NCBI GenBank assembly: GCA_947331495.1
Contig: CAMZOI010000002.1
Coordinates: forward strand, 62,001 to 126,000
Direction of reading: 5' to 3'
DNA length: 64,000 nucleotides
Source of the DNA: Erythrobacteraceae bacterium Alg239-R51
GTDB lineage: Bacteria; Pseudomonadota; Alphaproteobacteria; Sphingomonadales; Sphingomonadaceae
The notes under the pieces are model-generated. The model worked only from the letters and a program-made list of their open reading frames with translations. It did no database searches and was not told the origin of the DNA. Below, one piece after another: positions 35,046-45,204 of the stretch. Position 1 is the first letter of the stretch. Each line of letters starts with the position of its first letter. The translations under genes and the position numbers were made by a program.

Positions 35046-36133
35046 CAGTCGAACACCACCACGCTGCGCGCCGAATGTCCGCCCCGCAATTTCTCGAAAC
35101 CATCATTGATTTCTTCGAGCGGGATCCGCTCGGCAATGATGGTGTCGAGATCGAGCAGACCGCGCATATAGAAATCGACGAGGCGCGGTAGGTCGACCGG
35201 GAAGTGGTTCATGCCCATGATTGCGCCCTGCAATGTCTTGCCGCTGAGCAGGTCCATAGCGCCCAAGCCAACCTTGCAGTCCAATGGCATCATGCCGAGG
35301 ATGGTCGCGGTCCCGCCGCGCCGCAGGATTTTCACGCACAGATCGGCGCTCGCCTGGCGCCCAACGGCCTCGATCGCGTGATGCACTCCGCCGCCGGTGA
35401 TCTTCATCACCTGTTCGACTGCATCGTCGGCCATTGCGTCCACGGTGTGGGTGGCGCCGAGCGTTTCGGCCAGTGCGCGTTTTTCGGGCAGCGGGTCGAT
35501 CGCGATCACCTTGCCGGCGCCGGCGATCCTGGCCGCATTGACGGCGGCAAGGCCTACGCCGCCACAGCCGACGATGGCAACGGCCTCGCCCGGCACGACC
35601 GAGCAGGCGTTGAAAATCGCGCCTGCCCCGGTCGTCACGGCGCAGCCGATAACCGCGGCCCGATCCAGCGGCATGTCCTTGTCGATCGCGACACAGGCAT
35701 GTTCGTGGATCAGCATCTGTTCGGCAAAGGCCGAAAGGTTGAGCATCTGCGCGACCGGCGCGCTGCCATCTGCACGCATGATGCGCGGCTTGGCGGTTTG
35801 CTCGCGCCTGGTGTCCGCGCCCATGCATAGCGCCATGCGGCCGGTTACGCAGAACTCGCAATGACCGCAGAACGCCGACAGGCAGGAGACGACGTGATCG
35901 CCCGGTTTCACTGTCTTGACCTCGGACCCGACGGCCTTGACCACGCCCGCCGCCTCATGGCCGGGAATGGCCGGCAGAGGATGCGGATAGGCACCGTCGA
36001 TGAAATGCAGGTCCGAATGGCACAATCCGCACGCCTTCGTGTCGATGAGTACTTCGTGCGGGCCCGGATCGGCCAGTTCGACTTCACCAATGGTGAGCGA
36101 ACCGACCTGTTCGAGTATTGCTGCCCTGGTCAT
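35045..36133 (-). CDS. zinc-dependent alcohol dehydrogenase (MDR family)
   Basis: 362 residues. Catalytic zinc ligands lie in CGLCHSDLHFIDG and GHEAAGVV, the four-cysteine structural zinc site in AFCGHCEFCVTGRMALC, and the NAD site in GCGGVGLAA. This fits class III-like or Rxyl_3153-type alcohol dehydrogenases, which oxidise alcohols or hydroxymethyl compounds. It shares single-base junctions with both neighbours (kinase-like and acyl-CoA dehydrogenase genes), so the three are one operon. Confidence 0.92.
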   Translation of the reverse strand: MTRAAILEQVGSLTIGEVELADPGPHEVLIDTKACGLCHSDLHFIDGAYPHPLPAIPGHEAAGVVKAVGSEVKTVKPGDHVVSCLSAFCGHCEFCVTGRMALCMGADTRREQTAKPRIMRADGSAPVAQMLNLSAFAEQMLIHEHACVAIDKDMPLDRAAVIGCAVTTGAGAIFNACSVVPGEAVAIVGCGGVGLAAVNAARIAGAGKVIAIDPLPEKRALAETLGATHTVDAMADDAVEQVMKITGGGVHHAIEAVGRQASADLCVKILRRGGTATILGMMPLDCKVGLGAMDLLSGKTLQGAIMGMNHFPVDLPRLVDFYMRGLLDLDTIIAERIPLEEINDGFEKLRGGHSARSVVVFD

Positions 36134-37485
36134 CAGCGCGTCGCCCCCACATCGCCACTGCTCATGCCAGCGCTGGCAGCCGCGCTACCGGCACTGGCCG
36201 AATGGGCGTTGCTACCGCGCAACGCGTTGGCGCTCGGGCCTTCGTTCGGAGTGTGCTTGGCGAATTCCATCCTTGCGATCGAGCGCGAGTGGACCTCGTC
36301 CGGCCCGTCGGCAAGGCGCAAGGTACGCTGATGGGCATAGGCGCTGGCAAGCCCGTAATCGTTGGAAACGCCGCCTCCACCATGCGCCTGGATGGCATCG
36401 TCGATGATCCGCAGGGCCATGTTTGGCGCCTGAACCTTGATCATCGCGATTTCCTGTTTGGCGGACTTGTTGCCCACCTTGTCCATCATGTCGGCCGCCT
36501 TGAGGCAGAGCAGGCGAGTCATGTCGATGTCTATGCGCGCGCGGGCGACCCGTTCTTCCCAGACCGAATGCTTGTAGATCGGCTTGCCGAAAGCCTCACG
36601 CTCCTGCAATCGCTTGCACATCTTCTCCAGCGCCTCTTCGGCAACGCCGATCGTGCGCATGCAGTGGTGGATACGGCCCGGGCCGAGGCGGCCCTGTGCG
36701 ATCTCGAACCCGCGCCCTTCGCCCAAAAGCATATTCGAGACGGGAACGCGTACGTCCTTCAGCTCCACTTCCATGTGACCGTGGGGCGCATCGTCATAAC
36801 CGAAGACCGGCAAATGCCGGATGATGTCCACTCCCTTTGCCTCGATGGGCATCAGCACCATGGATTGCTGGGCATGGCGTCCGGCAGAGGCATCGGTCTT
36901 GCCCATGACGATCGCCACCTTGCAGCGCGGATCGCCAAGGCCGGATGACCACCATTTCCGACCATTGATCACATATTCGTCGCCATCGCGCTCTATCCGC
37001 GTTTCGATGTTCGTCGCGTCGGAACTGGCGGTGTAGGGTTCGGTCATCAGGAAGGCGGACCGGATTTCGCCATTCATGAGCGGGGTCAGCCACTCGTCCT
37101 TCTGTTCGCGCGTGCCGTACCGGTGGAACACTTCCATGTTTCCGGTATCCGGAGCGGAGCAGTTGAAAACCTCGCTCGAGAAGCCGATGCGGCCCATTTC
37201 CTCGGCACACAATGCGTATTCGAGGTTCGTCAGGCCCGGGCCTTCGAATTCGTAGCTTTCCTCGACGTGGTGGTGCCCCTCATTGCGCGGCGGCATGAAC
37301 AGGTTCCAGATCCCGGCATCCTTTGCCTTCTTCTTCAATTCCTCGACCACGGGAATGACTTTCCAGCGGTCGCCTTCGGCATCCTGTTCGGCATAGGTCG
37401 AAACGGCCGGCCGGATGTGGTCGTCGATGAAGTTCTTCACCCGGTCGCGCCAGTAGACTTGTCTCTCGGTTGGCTCGAAATCCAT
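36133..37485 (-). CDS. acyl-CoA dehydrogenase family protein
   Basis: 450 residues from the ATG at 37485. The FAD and acyl-CoA motifs are present: [51 protein letters not shown] and [19 protein letters not shown]. This long type, with the block [14 protein letters not shown], resembles ACAD10/11-type dehydrogenases, consistent with the kinase-like gene in the same operon. The last 30 residues ([20 protein letters not shown]) are a low-complexity extension. Cytoplasmic, acting in acyl-CoA degradation. Confidence 0.93.
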   Translation of the reverse strand: MDFEPTERQVYWRDRVKNFIDDHIRPAVSTYAEQDAEGDRWKVIPVVEELKKKAKDAGIWNLFMPPRNEGHHHVEESYEFEGPGLTNLEYALCAEEMGRIGFSSEVFNCSAPDTGNMEVFHRYGTREQKDEWLTPLMNGEIRSAFLMTEPYTASSDATNIETRIERDGDEYVINGRKWWSSGLGDPRCKVAIVMGKTDASAGRHAQQSMVLMPIEAKGVDIIRHLPVFGYDDAPHGHMEVELKDVRVPVSNMLLGEGRGFEIAQGRLGPGRIHHCMRTIGVAEEALEKMCKRLQEREAFGKPIYKHSVWEERVARARIDIDMTRLLCLKAADMMDKVGNKSAKQEIAMIKVQAPNMALRIIDDAIQAHGGGGVSNDYGLASAYAHQRTLRLADGPDEVHSRSIARMEFAKHTPNEGPSANALRGSNAHSASAGSAAASAGMSSGDVGATR

Positions 37486-37566
37486 CGTGTATTTCCTCTC
37501 TTCTCGAATCCGTTGCGTGATGAAACTGGCATAAGCGCGGCCTCGCGCCAAGCCTCGATGCAAATG

Positions 37567-39018
37567 TCAGGGCGTAATCGAGTGTGCGTCCGGATCGGCC
37601 CGTACGGCCTCGTCGATAACCTTCCGTCGCCGTGCTTCCACGCGTTCTTCGTGCTGTTCCCGGGTAATCGGAAACCGGGCCAGCCAGAAGGCGGCGGTCA
37701 AGGCCAGCGCTGTCGAAACCAGCATGTAGAGCCAGACGAGCTGCGTAACCGTGTCCTGCCCTACGTCCGCCTGGGCGGTGCCCGGCGCCAGATCGATCGA
37801 CTGAACGATGAAGCTGGTCAGCAAGATCCCGCCACCGGTCGCGCATTTCTGGACCAGCCAGTTGCCGGAATAAAACGTACCTTCCGCGCGCTTGCCGGTG
37901 CGTTCCTCGAACGCTTCGACGATTTCCGCGACCATCGACGTTGCGCTGATGATCGATATGACACTCGACGTGTTGGCGCAGATGAGAAAAGCGAACAGCA
38001 GGACGGTGGACTGGGTCGTGCCGGTTGTTGGCCAGAAGCCGGCGAGCAACAGCGCATAGGGGACAAAATAGAAGAACAGTCCGGTCAAGGCCGCGATCGC
38101 CGCGGTCCTGGGCTTGCCCCACCGGCGATGCAGCGGACCAACCGTCAGGAACATGAGCACGACCGACACGAACAGGACCAACGGAAAAAACCGGAACGCC
38201 ATGTCGGAGAACTGCCAGACGTAGAGGTTCACGTATTGAGTGATCGAAAACGTCATTCCCTGTGCCACATACGCGGCAAGGCCGCCCAGAGCGAAAACGA
38301 CGAAGGCTTTTTCACGGAATGCGTCGAGAATTTCTGAAAAAGCGCCCGGAATCGAAAAAGGCGGAGGGCGCATCGGGGGGCGCTTTGCGATAAGCTTGTG
38401 CTGACCTGCGGCAGAGCCGATGACGGCCAGAACCATCAGCGCGGCTCCGAATACACCGTATTCAGCGTATCCTTCGGGCTGCAATTGTGCTTCGGGGGTC
38501 GGCAGGAAGACCGTGAACGCCAGCACCATCATCAGCAGTCCGCCAAGCCACCCGGAAAGAAAGCGGTAGCGAAACAGCGTAGTCCGCTCGTCATAGTCGT
38601 CGGTAATCTCCGGCACCAAGCTGACCGAAGGGACCTCGCACGCCGAAAGCAGCATCCGCACACCCACGGCAAGCGCAACGATTTCCCAGAACGAGGGCAC
38701 GCCGGTGAAGGGTGGCGACCACAGAAAGGTCCACAGAACGGCCAACGGGATCGGCGCAATGTAAAGCCAGGGGAGTCTTCTTCCCCAACGGGTATAGGTG
38801 CGATCGGAAAGGTGGCCGATCAGGGGATCGATCAGCGCGTCGACGACAAGCGCGGTTGCAAGTGCCGCGCCGACGGTTCTCGCATCGACGCCCAGCACCA
38901 GATTGTAGAACGGCAACAGGAAGAAGCTGAACCCTGAATCCTTTACCCCGAAGGCAACAGCTCCCGATCCGTGAACAAGCTTGAGGCGTTGTGGCAGAGG
39001 ACCGGAAACAAACGCCAT
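37567..39018 (-). CDS. MFS transporter of the GPH (glycoside/cation symporter) type
   Basis: 483 residues with twelve predicted membrane helices. The early loops LIGHLSDRTYTRWGRRLPWL and DDYDERTTLFRYR are typical of the glycoside-pentoside-hexuronide cation symporter family. The substrate cannot be told; its setting among acyl-CoA and alcohol catabolic genes argues for a small organic compound rather than a sugar. It overlaps the SDR gene by one base. Confidence 0.88.
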   Translation of the reverse strand: MAFVSGPLPQRLKLVHGSGAVAFGVKDSGFSFFLLPFYNLVLGVDARTVGAALATALVVDALIDPLIGHLSDRTYTRWGRRLPWLYIAPIPLAVLWTFLWSPPFTGVPSFWEIVALAVGVRMLLSACEVPSVSLVPEITDDYDERTTLFRYRFLSGWLGGLLMMVLAFTVFLPTPEAQLQPEGYAEYGVFGAALMVLAVIGSAAGQHKLIAKRPPMRPPPFSIPGAFSEILDAFREKAFVVFALGGLAAYVAQGMTFSITQYVNLYVWQFSDMAFRFFPLVLFVSVVLMFLTVGPLHRRWGKPRTAAIAALTGLFFYFVPYALLLAGFWPTTGTTQSTVLLFAFLICANTSSVISIISATSMVAEIVEAFEERTGKRAEGTFYSGNWLVQKCATGGGILLTSFIVQSIDLAPGTAQADVGQDTVTQLVWLYMLVSTALALTAAFWLARFPITREQHEERVEARRRKVIDEAVRADPDAHSITP

Positions 39019-39881
39019 CAGCCCGGCTGTTGCCCGCCATTGGTCAGCTGCTGCTCCATCGCTTCCAGCGCGGCGAACATGCCCGGCGTTTCCGGATCCC
39101 AGCTATGCCGGGGGCCCAGTGTGATCCCGCCGTCCACAACCAGCGATGCTCCGGTCACGAAACTGGCCGCGTCGCTGGCGAGAAAGGCGACTGCCTGGGC
39201 AATATCGTCGGCCTGGCCGCCCCGCGCGACAGGCTGGGCGTTGGACGACATCTGGGCGATCGCAGCTTTTGCCATCGCTTTCATTTCACCATCGATTTCC
39301 AGCGAAGTGGTGAAGATGTTGGTGTTGATGAAGCCGGGCTGGATCGCGTTCACGCGGATGCCATGCTGAGCAAGGTCGGTTGCCGCGCATTTCGTAAGAT
39401 GCAGCACGCCAGCCTTGGCCACGGCATAGGCGGTGGGCGAATAGCCCGGGCCCGCTGCGGCCACACTCGATACGTTGACGATGCTCGCGCCTTTTCTGCC
39501 CTTCATGTGGGGCACGGCATAGCGGATGCCCATGGCGACCGAACGCAGCAGCAGATCCATCGTACGATCCCAGGCGTCGGGTTCGATCTCGCCGATATCC
39601 TCGCGCGCTCCGCCGGCTCCGGCATTGTTGAACACGATGTCGATCCCGCCGGTTTCATCGGCGGCTCCGTCCAGCAGGGCCTTGATCGCGCCGGGATCGC
39701 AAACATCGCAGTGCCGATAACGAATTTCGCCGACGCCTTCGGCTGCCAGCGCCGCGCCTTCTTCATCGTCGATATCGGAAGCGAAGACCTTTGCGCCTTC
39801 GCTGGCGAAAAGGCGCGCGGTCTGCGCGCCGATACCTGATGCGGCACCGGTGATGACCACCGTCTTGCCGGAGAATCGCAT
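39018..39881 (-). CDS. short-chain dehydrogenase/reductase
   Basis: 287 residues. Classical SDR: cofactor motif TGAASGIGAQTA near the N-terminus, NNAGAGG, catalytic Ser in NVSSVAAAG, and the YAVAK Tyr/Lys pair. The acidic residue after the second strand (SDIDDEEG) suggests NAD over NADP. The C-terminal end (EAMEQQLTNGGQQPG) is an extension. Co-transcribed with the MFS gene and part of the catabolic cluster. Confidence 0.9.
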   Translation of the reverse strand: MRFSGKTVVITGAASGIGAQTARLFASEGAKVFASDIDDEEGAALAAEGVGEIRYRHCDVCDPGAIKALLDGAADETGGIDIVFNNAGAGGAREDIGEIEPDAWDRTMDLLLRSVAMGIRYAVPHMKGRKGASIVNVSSVAAAGPGYSPTAYAVAKAGVLHLTKCAATDLAQHGIRVNAIQPGFINTNIFTTSLEIDGEMKAMAKAAIAQMSSNAQPVARGGQADDIAQAVAFLASDAASFVTGASLVVDGGITLGPRHSWDPETPGMFAALEAMEQQLTNGGQQPG

Positions 39882-40054
39882 AGTGTTTTCCTTCCCGCTC
39901 TCTGGCCTTCAAGCTTAGGGAAGAGCGGCATCGCGTCAACGCATTCCGCCTGACGCTACGGCATGGCGTTGCAGCGCAAGCCCCCTTGCTTGCGCCACGC
40001 GAATCACCCTAACGTAAGCGTCAAGCAGGAGTCGAAAAGAGAGGAATTTCCGCC

Positions 40055-41233
40055 ATGTCGGATCTGGACACGTTCCGCGCCGAAACGCGCAAGTGGCTTG
40101 AAGCCAACTGCCCTCAGGAAATGCGCCAGCCCGTGCGCGACGAGGGTGACGTCTATTGGGGCGGACGCAATGCCAGCTTCAAGAACGACGCCCAGAAACA
40201 ATGGTTCGAAACGTGCCGGGACAAGGGCTACACCGTTCCCGAATGGCCGAAGGAGTATGGTGGAGCAGGTTTGAGCGCCGCCGAGGGCAAGGTTCTGCGA
40301 CAGGAAATGGCGCGCATCAATGCCCGCCCCCCTCTGTCGAGCTTCGGCATCTGGATGCTCGGCCCGGCGCTGCTGCATTTCGGAACGGAGGGACAGAAGA
40401 AGAAATTCCTCACCGAGATCGCCAATGGCGAAATTCGCTGGTGCCAGGGCTATTCCGAACCCGGTAGCGGTTCGGACCTCGTTTCCATGCAGACCTTCGG
40501 CGAAGACAAGGGAGATCACTGGATCGTCAACGGACAGAAGATCTGGACGTCATATGCCGACGAGGCCGACTGGATCTTCTGCCTTGTCCGGACGGACAAG
40601 GAGAACAAGTACCAGGGCATCACCTTCATGCTGTTCGACATGGCAAGCCAGGGCGTGTCGACCAAGCCAATCAAACTGATCAGCGGCAACAGCCCGTTCT
40701 GCGAAACGTTCATGGACGATGTGAAGGTGCCCAAGTCCTATGGCGAAGACATTCCCGGCTATGTCGGGGAAATCAACCGCGGCTGGGACGTGGCGAAATA
40801 CCTGCTTGGCCACGAGCGTGAGATGATCTCCGCAACCGGCGGCGGCGACCGGGCAACTTCGCTCGGCGCAGCGACCAGTCGGCAGGGCGAACTCGATCCG
40901 GTCCTGCGTGCCGAAATGGCGATGTTCGACGTCGACGCGCTGTCCTACACCGCGATGAGCGAGAAGTTCATGGACGAGCTAAAGGTCGGCAAGGGCCATC
41001 CGGCCCAACCGAACATGATGAAATATGCAGGGACGGAACTTAACAAACGCCGCCATGAACTGATCATGGCGGCCGGCGGCAGCACTGCGCTGGAATGGGA
41101 CAGCGAGGCCACCGAAGGCGGCAAGCCATCGCGCGGTTGGCTGCGCACCAAGGCCAACAGCATCGAGGGCGGAACGAGCGAAGTGATGCTCAACGTCATC
41201 TCCAAACGTATTCTCGAACTGCCGGGGGGCTGA
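40055..41233 (+). CDS. acyl-CoA dehydrogenase, large subunit-like
   Basis: 392 residues, AGAGAGG-like site before the ATG. FAD motif QGYSEPGSGSDLVSMQT and WIVNGQKIWTSYADEADWI are typical, and the end block EGGTSEVMLNVISKRIL is clear. This pairs with the next gene three bases downstream, also an acyl-CoA dehydrogenase. Such head-to-tail pairs often form heteromeric enzymes (FadE26/FadE27-like) that act on CoA-bound steroid side chains or other bulky acyl groups; for this genome that is inference. Confidence 0.92.
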   Translation: MSDLDTFRAETRKWLEANCPQEMRQPVRDEGDVYWGGRNASFKNDAQKQWFETCRDKGYTVPEWPKEYGGAGLSAAEGKVLRQEMARINARPPLSSFGIWMLGPALLHFGTEGQKKKFLTEIANGEIRWCQGYSEPGSGSDLVSMQTFGEDKGDHWIVNGQKIWTSYADEADWIFCLVRTDKENKYQGITFMLFDMASQGVSTKPIKLISGNSPFCETFMDDVKVPKSYGEDIPGYVGEINRGWDVAKYLLGHEREMISATGGGDRATSLGAATSRQGELDPVLRAEMAMFDVDALSYTAMSEKFMDELKVGKGHPAQPNMMKYAGTELNKRRHELIMAAGGSTALEWDSEATEGGKPSRGWLRTKANSIEGGTSEVMLNVISKRILELPGG

Positions 41234-41236
41234 TCC

Positions 41237-42376
41237 ATGCCGCTTTATCATGACGACGACCAGGCGATGCTCGCCGAAACAGCGACCCAGTTCATGGGCG
41301 AGCAGGGCGCCATATCCAAGCAGCTGCGCCACTGGCGCGATCGCGATTGCAAGGACGGGTTCGGCCACGACCTGTGGAAGCAGTTTGCCGAGATGGGCTT
41401 TACCGGCATGCTGCTCGACGAGGAGGATGGCGGTCTGGGCATGGGCCATGTCGAAGCAGGCATCGTGCTGGAACAGATCGGTCGCAATCTGACACCGTCT
41501 CCCTTCCTCGCCAGTTCGGTGCTGGCGGCAACCGCCTTGAAACACGGCAGCAACGACATGCGCGGGCGCTGGCTGCCCGGACTGGTCGAAGGCGAAAGCG
41601 TGTATTCGATAGCGGTCGACGAAGGCCCCAAACATCGTCCCGAGCGGATTTCGACCAAGGCGGAAAAATCGGGGAACGGGTTCAGGCTTTCGGGCCAGAA
41701 GGATTTCGTGCTGCACGGCGCATCGTCCGATATGCTCGTGGTTGCCGCACGAACATCCGGAAACGACACAGACGAAGACGGGATCACGCTGTTCGCCGTC
41801 CCCAGGGATGCGAACGGTATGAGCCACGATGCCGTCCGGCTGGTCGACAGTTCCATGGCCACGCACACGAAATTCGACGGGGTGGAGCTGGACGGAGATG
41901 CGGTCATCGGCGAGGTCGATGGCGGCCGCGCAATTCTCGATGCGATGCTCAAGGCAGGCCGTGTCGGGGCCGCGGCGGAAGGCGTGGGCGTCGCCAGCGG
42001 GGCGATGGACATGACGGTCGATTATCTCAAGCAGCGCAAGCAGTTTGGCAGGCTGATCGGCGAATTCCAGGCATTGCAGCACCGCGCCGCGCACCTGTAT
42101 TCGGAAATCGAGATCGCGCGTGCGGTAACGGTCAAGGCAGCCCAACTTCTCGACGGCGACAGCGAAAAGGCCGAGTTGATGACGTCGGTCGCCAAGGCCA
42201 AGGTCGCGAAGACGGCGGGTCTTGCCGTGCGCGAAGGCGTGCAGATGCATGGCGGCATCGGCATGACCGATGAATACGACATCGGCCTCTACATGAAACG
42301 GGACCGGGCGCTGCAGGAATTTCTGGGCGACCAGTATTATCACGCGGGCCGGGTGGCCGAACTGAGCGGATATTGA
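41237..42376 (+). CDS. acyl-CoA dehydrogenase, partner subunit-like
   Basis: 379 residues, starting 3 bases behind its neighbour. The fold is kept (LSGQKDFVLHGASSDMLVV, KQRKQFGRLIGEFQALQHR, GVQMHGGIGMTDEYDI), but the FAD motif normally following the lid is weaker than in the upstream protein. In heteromeric pairs the two subunits each contribute half of the active site. Confidence 0.9.
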   Translation: MPLYHDDDQAMLAETATQFMGEQGAISKQLRHWRDRDCKDGFGHDLWKQFAEMGFTGMLLDEEDGGLGMGHVEAGIVLEQIGRNLTPSPFLASSVLAATALKHGSNDMRGRWLPGLVEGESVYSIAVDEGPKHRPERISTKAEKSGNGFRLSGQKDFVLHGASSDMLVVAARTSGNDTDEDGITLFAVPRDANGMSHDAVRLVDSSMATHTKFDGVELDGDAVIGEVDGGRAILDAMLKAGRVGAAAEGVGVASGAMDMTVDYLKQRKQFGRLIGEFQALQHRAAHLYSEIEIARAVTVKAAQLLDGDSEKAELMTSVAKAKVAKTAGLAVREGVQMHGGIGMTDEYDIGLYMKRDRALQEFLGDQYYHAGRVAELSGY

Positions 42377-42393
42377 TCCGGGAGAGAAAAGAC

Positions 42394-43200
42394 ATGAACT
42401 TGCAAGACCTATTCAGCCTCGAAGGCCGTATCGCACTCGTCACCGGCGGAAGCCGTGGCATCGGCCGGATGATCGTGGAAGGCTTCCTCGCCGCAGGCGT
42501 CGAGCGTGTCTACATCACCGCACGCAAGGAAGACGAACTGCAGGCGACCGCCGATGATCTGGGCGACAAGGTGGTCGGTATCCAGGGCGACATCTCGACC
42601 CTTGCTGGCTGCGATGCGCTGGTCGAGGCGATTTCGGCCAAGGAAGACCGGCTCGATATTCTCGTCAACAACGCCGGCGCGGCCTGGGGCGAAGATTACA
42701 CTTCCTTCCCGGAGCAAGGTTGGGACAAGGTCATGGACCTGAACGTCAAGACGCCGTTCTTCCTGACGCAGAAGTTTCACAAGCTCCTGACTGCGCAGGC
42801 GACGCAGAACCGACCCGGCAAGGTCATCAACATCGCCAGCGTCGATGGCATGCGGATCAATCCGTGGGAAACCTACAGCTATCAGGCCAGCAAGGCGGCG
42901 CTGATTCACCTGACCCGCCGGATGGCCGCACGGCTGGTGCAAGATCATGTCTATGTCACGGGCATCGCACCCGGCGCCTTCCCTTCGAACATGAACAAGG
43001 TCGCGCGCGACATGGAAGCGGAAAGCGCCAAGGGCATCCCGAACAAGCGCGTGGGCGACAAGTTCGACATGGGCGGCAGCGCGGTCTACCTCGCAAGCCG
43101 CGCCGGCGACTATACGATCGGCGAGACGCTTACCGTGGATGGCGGCATCGTGAACGCCCATTTGCCGAACCATTTTGCCGATCCTGCAGGGGGGCGTTAG
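42394..43200 (+). CDS. short-chain dehydrogenase/reductase
   Basis: 268 residues from ATG 42394 with GGGAGAG upstream. Motifs TGGSRGIGRMI, NNAGAAWGEDY, catalytic Ser in INIASVDG and the YQASK pair. ARKEDEL after strand two (Arg-Lys) suggests NADP. Third gene in the forward acyl-CoA dehydrogenase operon, so it likely oxidises or reduces a hydroxyacyl intermediate. The stop overlaps the convergent PAP2 gene by 4 bases. Confidence 0.92.
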   Translation: MNLQDLFSLEGRIALVTGGSRGIGRMIVEGFLAAGVERVYITARKEDELQATADDLGDKVVGIQGDISTLAGCDALVEAISAKEDRLDILVNNAGAAWGEDYTSFPEQGWDKVMDLNVKTPFFLTQKFHKLLTAQATQNRPGKVINIASVDGMRINPWETYSYQASKAALIHLTRRMAARLVQDHVYVTGIAPGAFPSNMNKVARDMEAESAKGIPNKRVGDKFDMGGSAVYLASRAGDYTIGETLTVDGGIVNAHLPNHFADPAGGR

Positions 43201-44012
43201 TCCTCTTTGCTTCTTAGGTCATGCGACGCGCTGACCGAAGGAAGGTCCGGTTCTTCAGGTTCGACGGCTCCCTTGCGTTGCAGCCAGCGCGCGATCAGCC
43301 AGAACAGAAGCGCCCATGATGCGCCCACTGCCCATCCGGCGATTACGTCGGATGGCCAGTGCACGCCCAGATAGACCCGGCTGATCCCCACCCCGATGGT
43401 TAGGATGACTGCTAGGACAATGAAATATGTCTTCAGCAGCCGGTTGGGCTGCACCCGTGCCAGCAACGCGGCCAGCGTGAGGTAGGTGATGGCCGACAGC
43501 ATCGAATGGCCGCTGGGGAAGCTGGCCGTGTAGACGATTGATTCGTGCGGCACGAGCTCCGGTCTCGCCCGGTCAAAGCCCTGCTTGAGGAGCGTACTGG
43601 CCAAGAGTCCACTGCCGATGGCGCCCAGCACCAGCCACATCGCCCGAACCTTCCCCTTCAGCCAGAGAAAGCCGACAACCGAGAATGTCAGCAGAGTAAG
43701 CACACCCACTCCGCCAAGAGCCGTGAAGTCGCGCCCGAGTTCTTCGAGCCAGAGCGGGCCGATCGGATCGGAAAGGTCGTCCGGATTTCTGAGCGCGAGG
43801 AGCAGTCTGGTATCAATCGCATGACTCTCGCCTCCCGACACTTCGTCGGCCAGTTCGATAAAGCCCCAGACCCCTCCGGCAAGGGCTGCAATGGCCACCA
43901 ATGTCCAGAATTCCAGACGTTCGCGCCATTTCAGAACGAAGTCGGCAAAATCCCTCTTCCCCGCCACTTCCTTGATTGCGGAAAGCGGCGATCTGTCGAC
44001 CTGTGGCATCAC
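43197..44012 (-). CDS. PAP2 superfamily membrane phosphatase
   Basis: 271 residues, about six membrane helices. The three PAP2 signature parts are present: KQGFDRARPEL (KX6RP type), the PSGHS motif in ASFPSGHSM and SRVYLGVHWPSDVIAGW (SRX5HX3D). Such enzymes dephosphorylate phosphatidic acid, undecaprenyl pyrophosphate or similar lipids at the membrane. It starts within 4 bases of the gmk stop and may be co-transcribed with it. Confidence 0.93.
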   Translation of the reverse strand: MMPQVDRSPLSAIKEVAGKRDFADFVLKWRERLEFWTLVAIAALAGGVWGFIELADEVSGGESHAIDTRLLLALRNPDDLSDPIGPLWLEELGRDFTALGGVGVLTLLTFSVVGFLWLKGKVRAMWLVLGAIGSGLLASTLLKQGFDRARPELVPHESIVYTASFPSGHSMLSAITYLTLAALLARVQPNRLLKTYFIVLAVILTIGVGISRVYLGVHWPSDVIAGWAVGASWALLFWLIARWLQRKGAVEPEEPDLPSVSASHDLRSKED

Positions 44013-44671
44013 GCCATCAATTCGCGCACGAACGGGATCAGTCCCGTCTGGCGTTGCCGCTTCATGCGTTCCGCCTGCAGGATCTCGCTGACCTTGGCAA
44101 AGCAGGCGTTCACGTCTTCGTTGATCACGACGTAGTCATACGCATCCCAGTGACTGATCTCGGCGCGGGCACGTTCCATGCGCGCGTCGATCACCAATGG
44201 GTCATCGGTCGCGCGGCTTTCCAGCCGGCGGCGAAGTTCGGCAATGCTGGGCGGCAGGATGAACACGCGCACCACGTCCTGCTGGTCTTTCTGGTAGAGC
44301 TGCTGGGTACCTTGCCAATCGATATCGAACAGGAAATCCTGCCCTTCCTTGAGCGCATTGCGGATACGGCCCTTGGGCGTGCCATAGCGATAGCCGAAAA
44401 CATGCGCCCATTCGTAGAAATCGTCTTCCTCGACCATGGCATCGAACTCGGGATCGTCGACGAAATGGTAGTGGACACCTTCGACCTCGCCCGTACGAGG
44501 CGGCCGGGTGGTGACGCTGACCGAGAGTTTTATTTCCTGGTCCGCCTGCAGCAGCATGCGGCTGATCGTGGTCTTGCCGGCCCCGCTGGGTGAAGAGAGG
44601 ATGAATAGAAGCCCCCGACGCGCAAGGTTCGGACGGTCTAGCGTATCGTGTGCGGAAAGGGATTCGGCCAT
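44009..44671 (-). CDS. gmk: guanylate kinase
   Basis: 220 residues. P-loop SSPSGAGKTT, the GMP-binding block SVSVTTRPPRTGEVEGVHYHF and FLFDIDWQGTQQL (Walker B region) are intact. Phosphorylates GMP to GDP. An N-terminal extension of about 20 residues precedes the core, common in alphaproteobacteria. Its stop overlaps the PAP2 start. Confidence 0.97.
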   Translation of the reverse strand: MAESLSAHDTLDRPNLARRGLLFILSSPSGAGKTTISRMLLQADQEIKLSVSVTTRPPRTGEVEGVHYHFVDDPEFDAMVEEDDFYEWAHVFGYRYGTPKGRIRNALKEGQDFLFDIDWQGTQQLYQKDQQDVVRVFILPPSIAELRRRLESRATDDPLVIDARMERARAEISHWDAYDYVVINEDVNACFAKVSEILQAERMKRQRQTGLIPFVRELMA

Positions 44672-44723
44672 GCGCGCTGTTGCCGCATGGTACGGGGTCG
44701 AATCAAGTCACTAGAAGGTCTGA

Positions 44724-45161
44724 TCAGATGGCGCTGTCGGGATCGGCTTGCTCGCGCAGCGTCTTTTCGCCCGCACGGCGCGACTTGCGACGCGACTGGC
44801 TGCGATCGAACAGAACCTTGAATGCCAGGCCCGTGCCCACGATCAGAGCGCCCGGCACCGATTTGGTGGCCACTTTCGTGACCCCGTAAGCAGCAAGTGT
44901 ATGCACCAGCGAGCGATTTTCTACCGCGTCCTTGGCGAACTGGCTGCCGTATTTGCGGCCCAGCACGGCCTTTTCCACGGTCATGCGGGACAAACGGCCC
45001 ACACTGCGCAGCAGAATGTCGTTGATGATGAGATTGGTCGCCGGATTCGGGCTGAGGCCCGGAACATCCTCGCGCGGGCCACGAATGTCTTCCGCAGCGT
45101 CGGCCAGCTTGTCGCTGGCGACGTCGGTAAGGTGGTTTGCCTTTTTATTGGCCTTTGCCAT
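44724..45161 (-). CDS. conserved hypothetical protein (145 residues)
   Basis: Start chosen at ATG 45161, because the in-frame extension to 45452 is antisense to sspB. The protein is basic at both ends and has one weak hydrophobic stretch (SVPGALIVGTGLAFKVLF). The Lys/Arg-rich end (RSQSRRKSRRAGEK) may bind nucleic acid or membrane phosphates. No family recognised. Confidence 0.65.
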   Translation of the reverse strand: MAKANKKANHLTDVASDKLADAAEDIRGPREDVPGLSPNPATNLIINDILLRSVGRLSRMTVEKAVLGRKYGSQFAKDAVENRSLVHTLAAYGVTKVATKSVPGALIVGTGLAFKVLFDRSQSRRKSRRAGEKTLREQADPDSAI

Positions 45162-45204
45162 ATCTGCCCTGTGCTTTCCCGGGAGGCCCGGGGGCCCACC
45201 GCGT

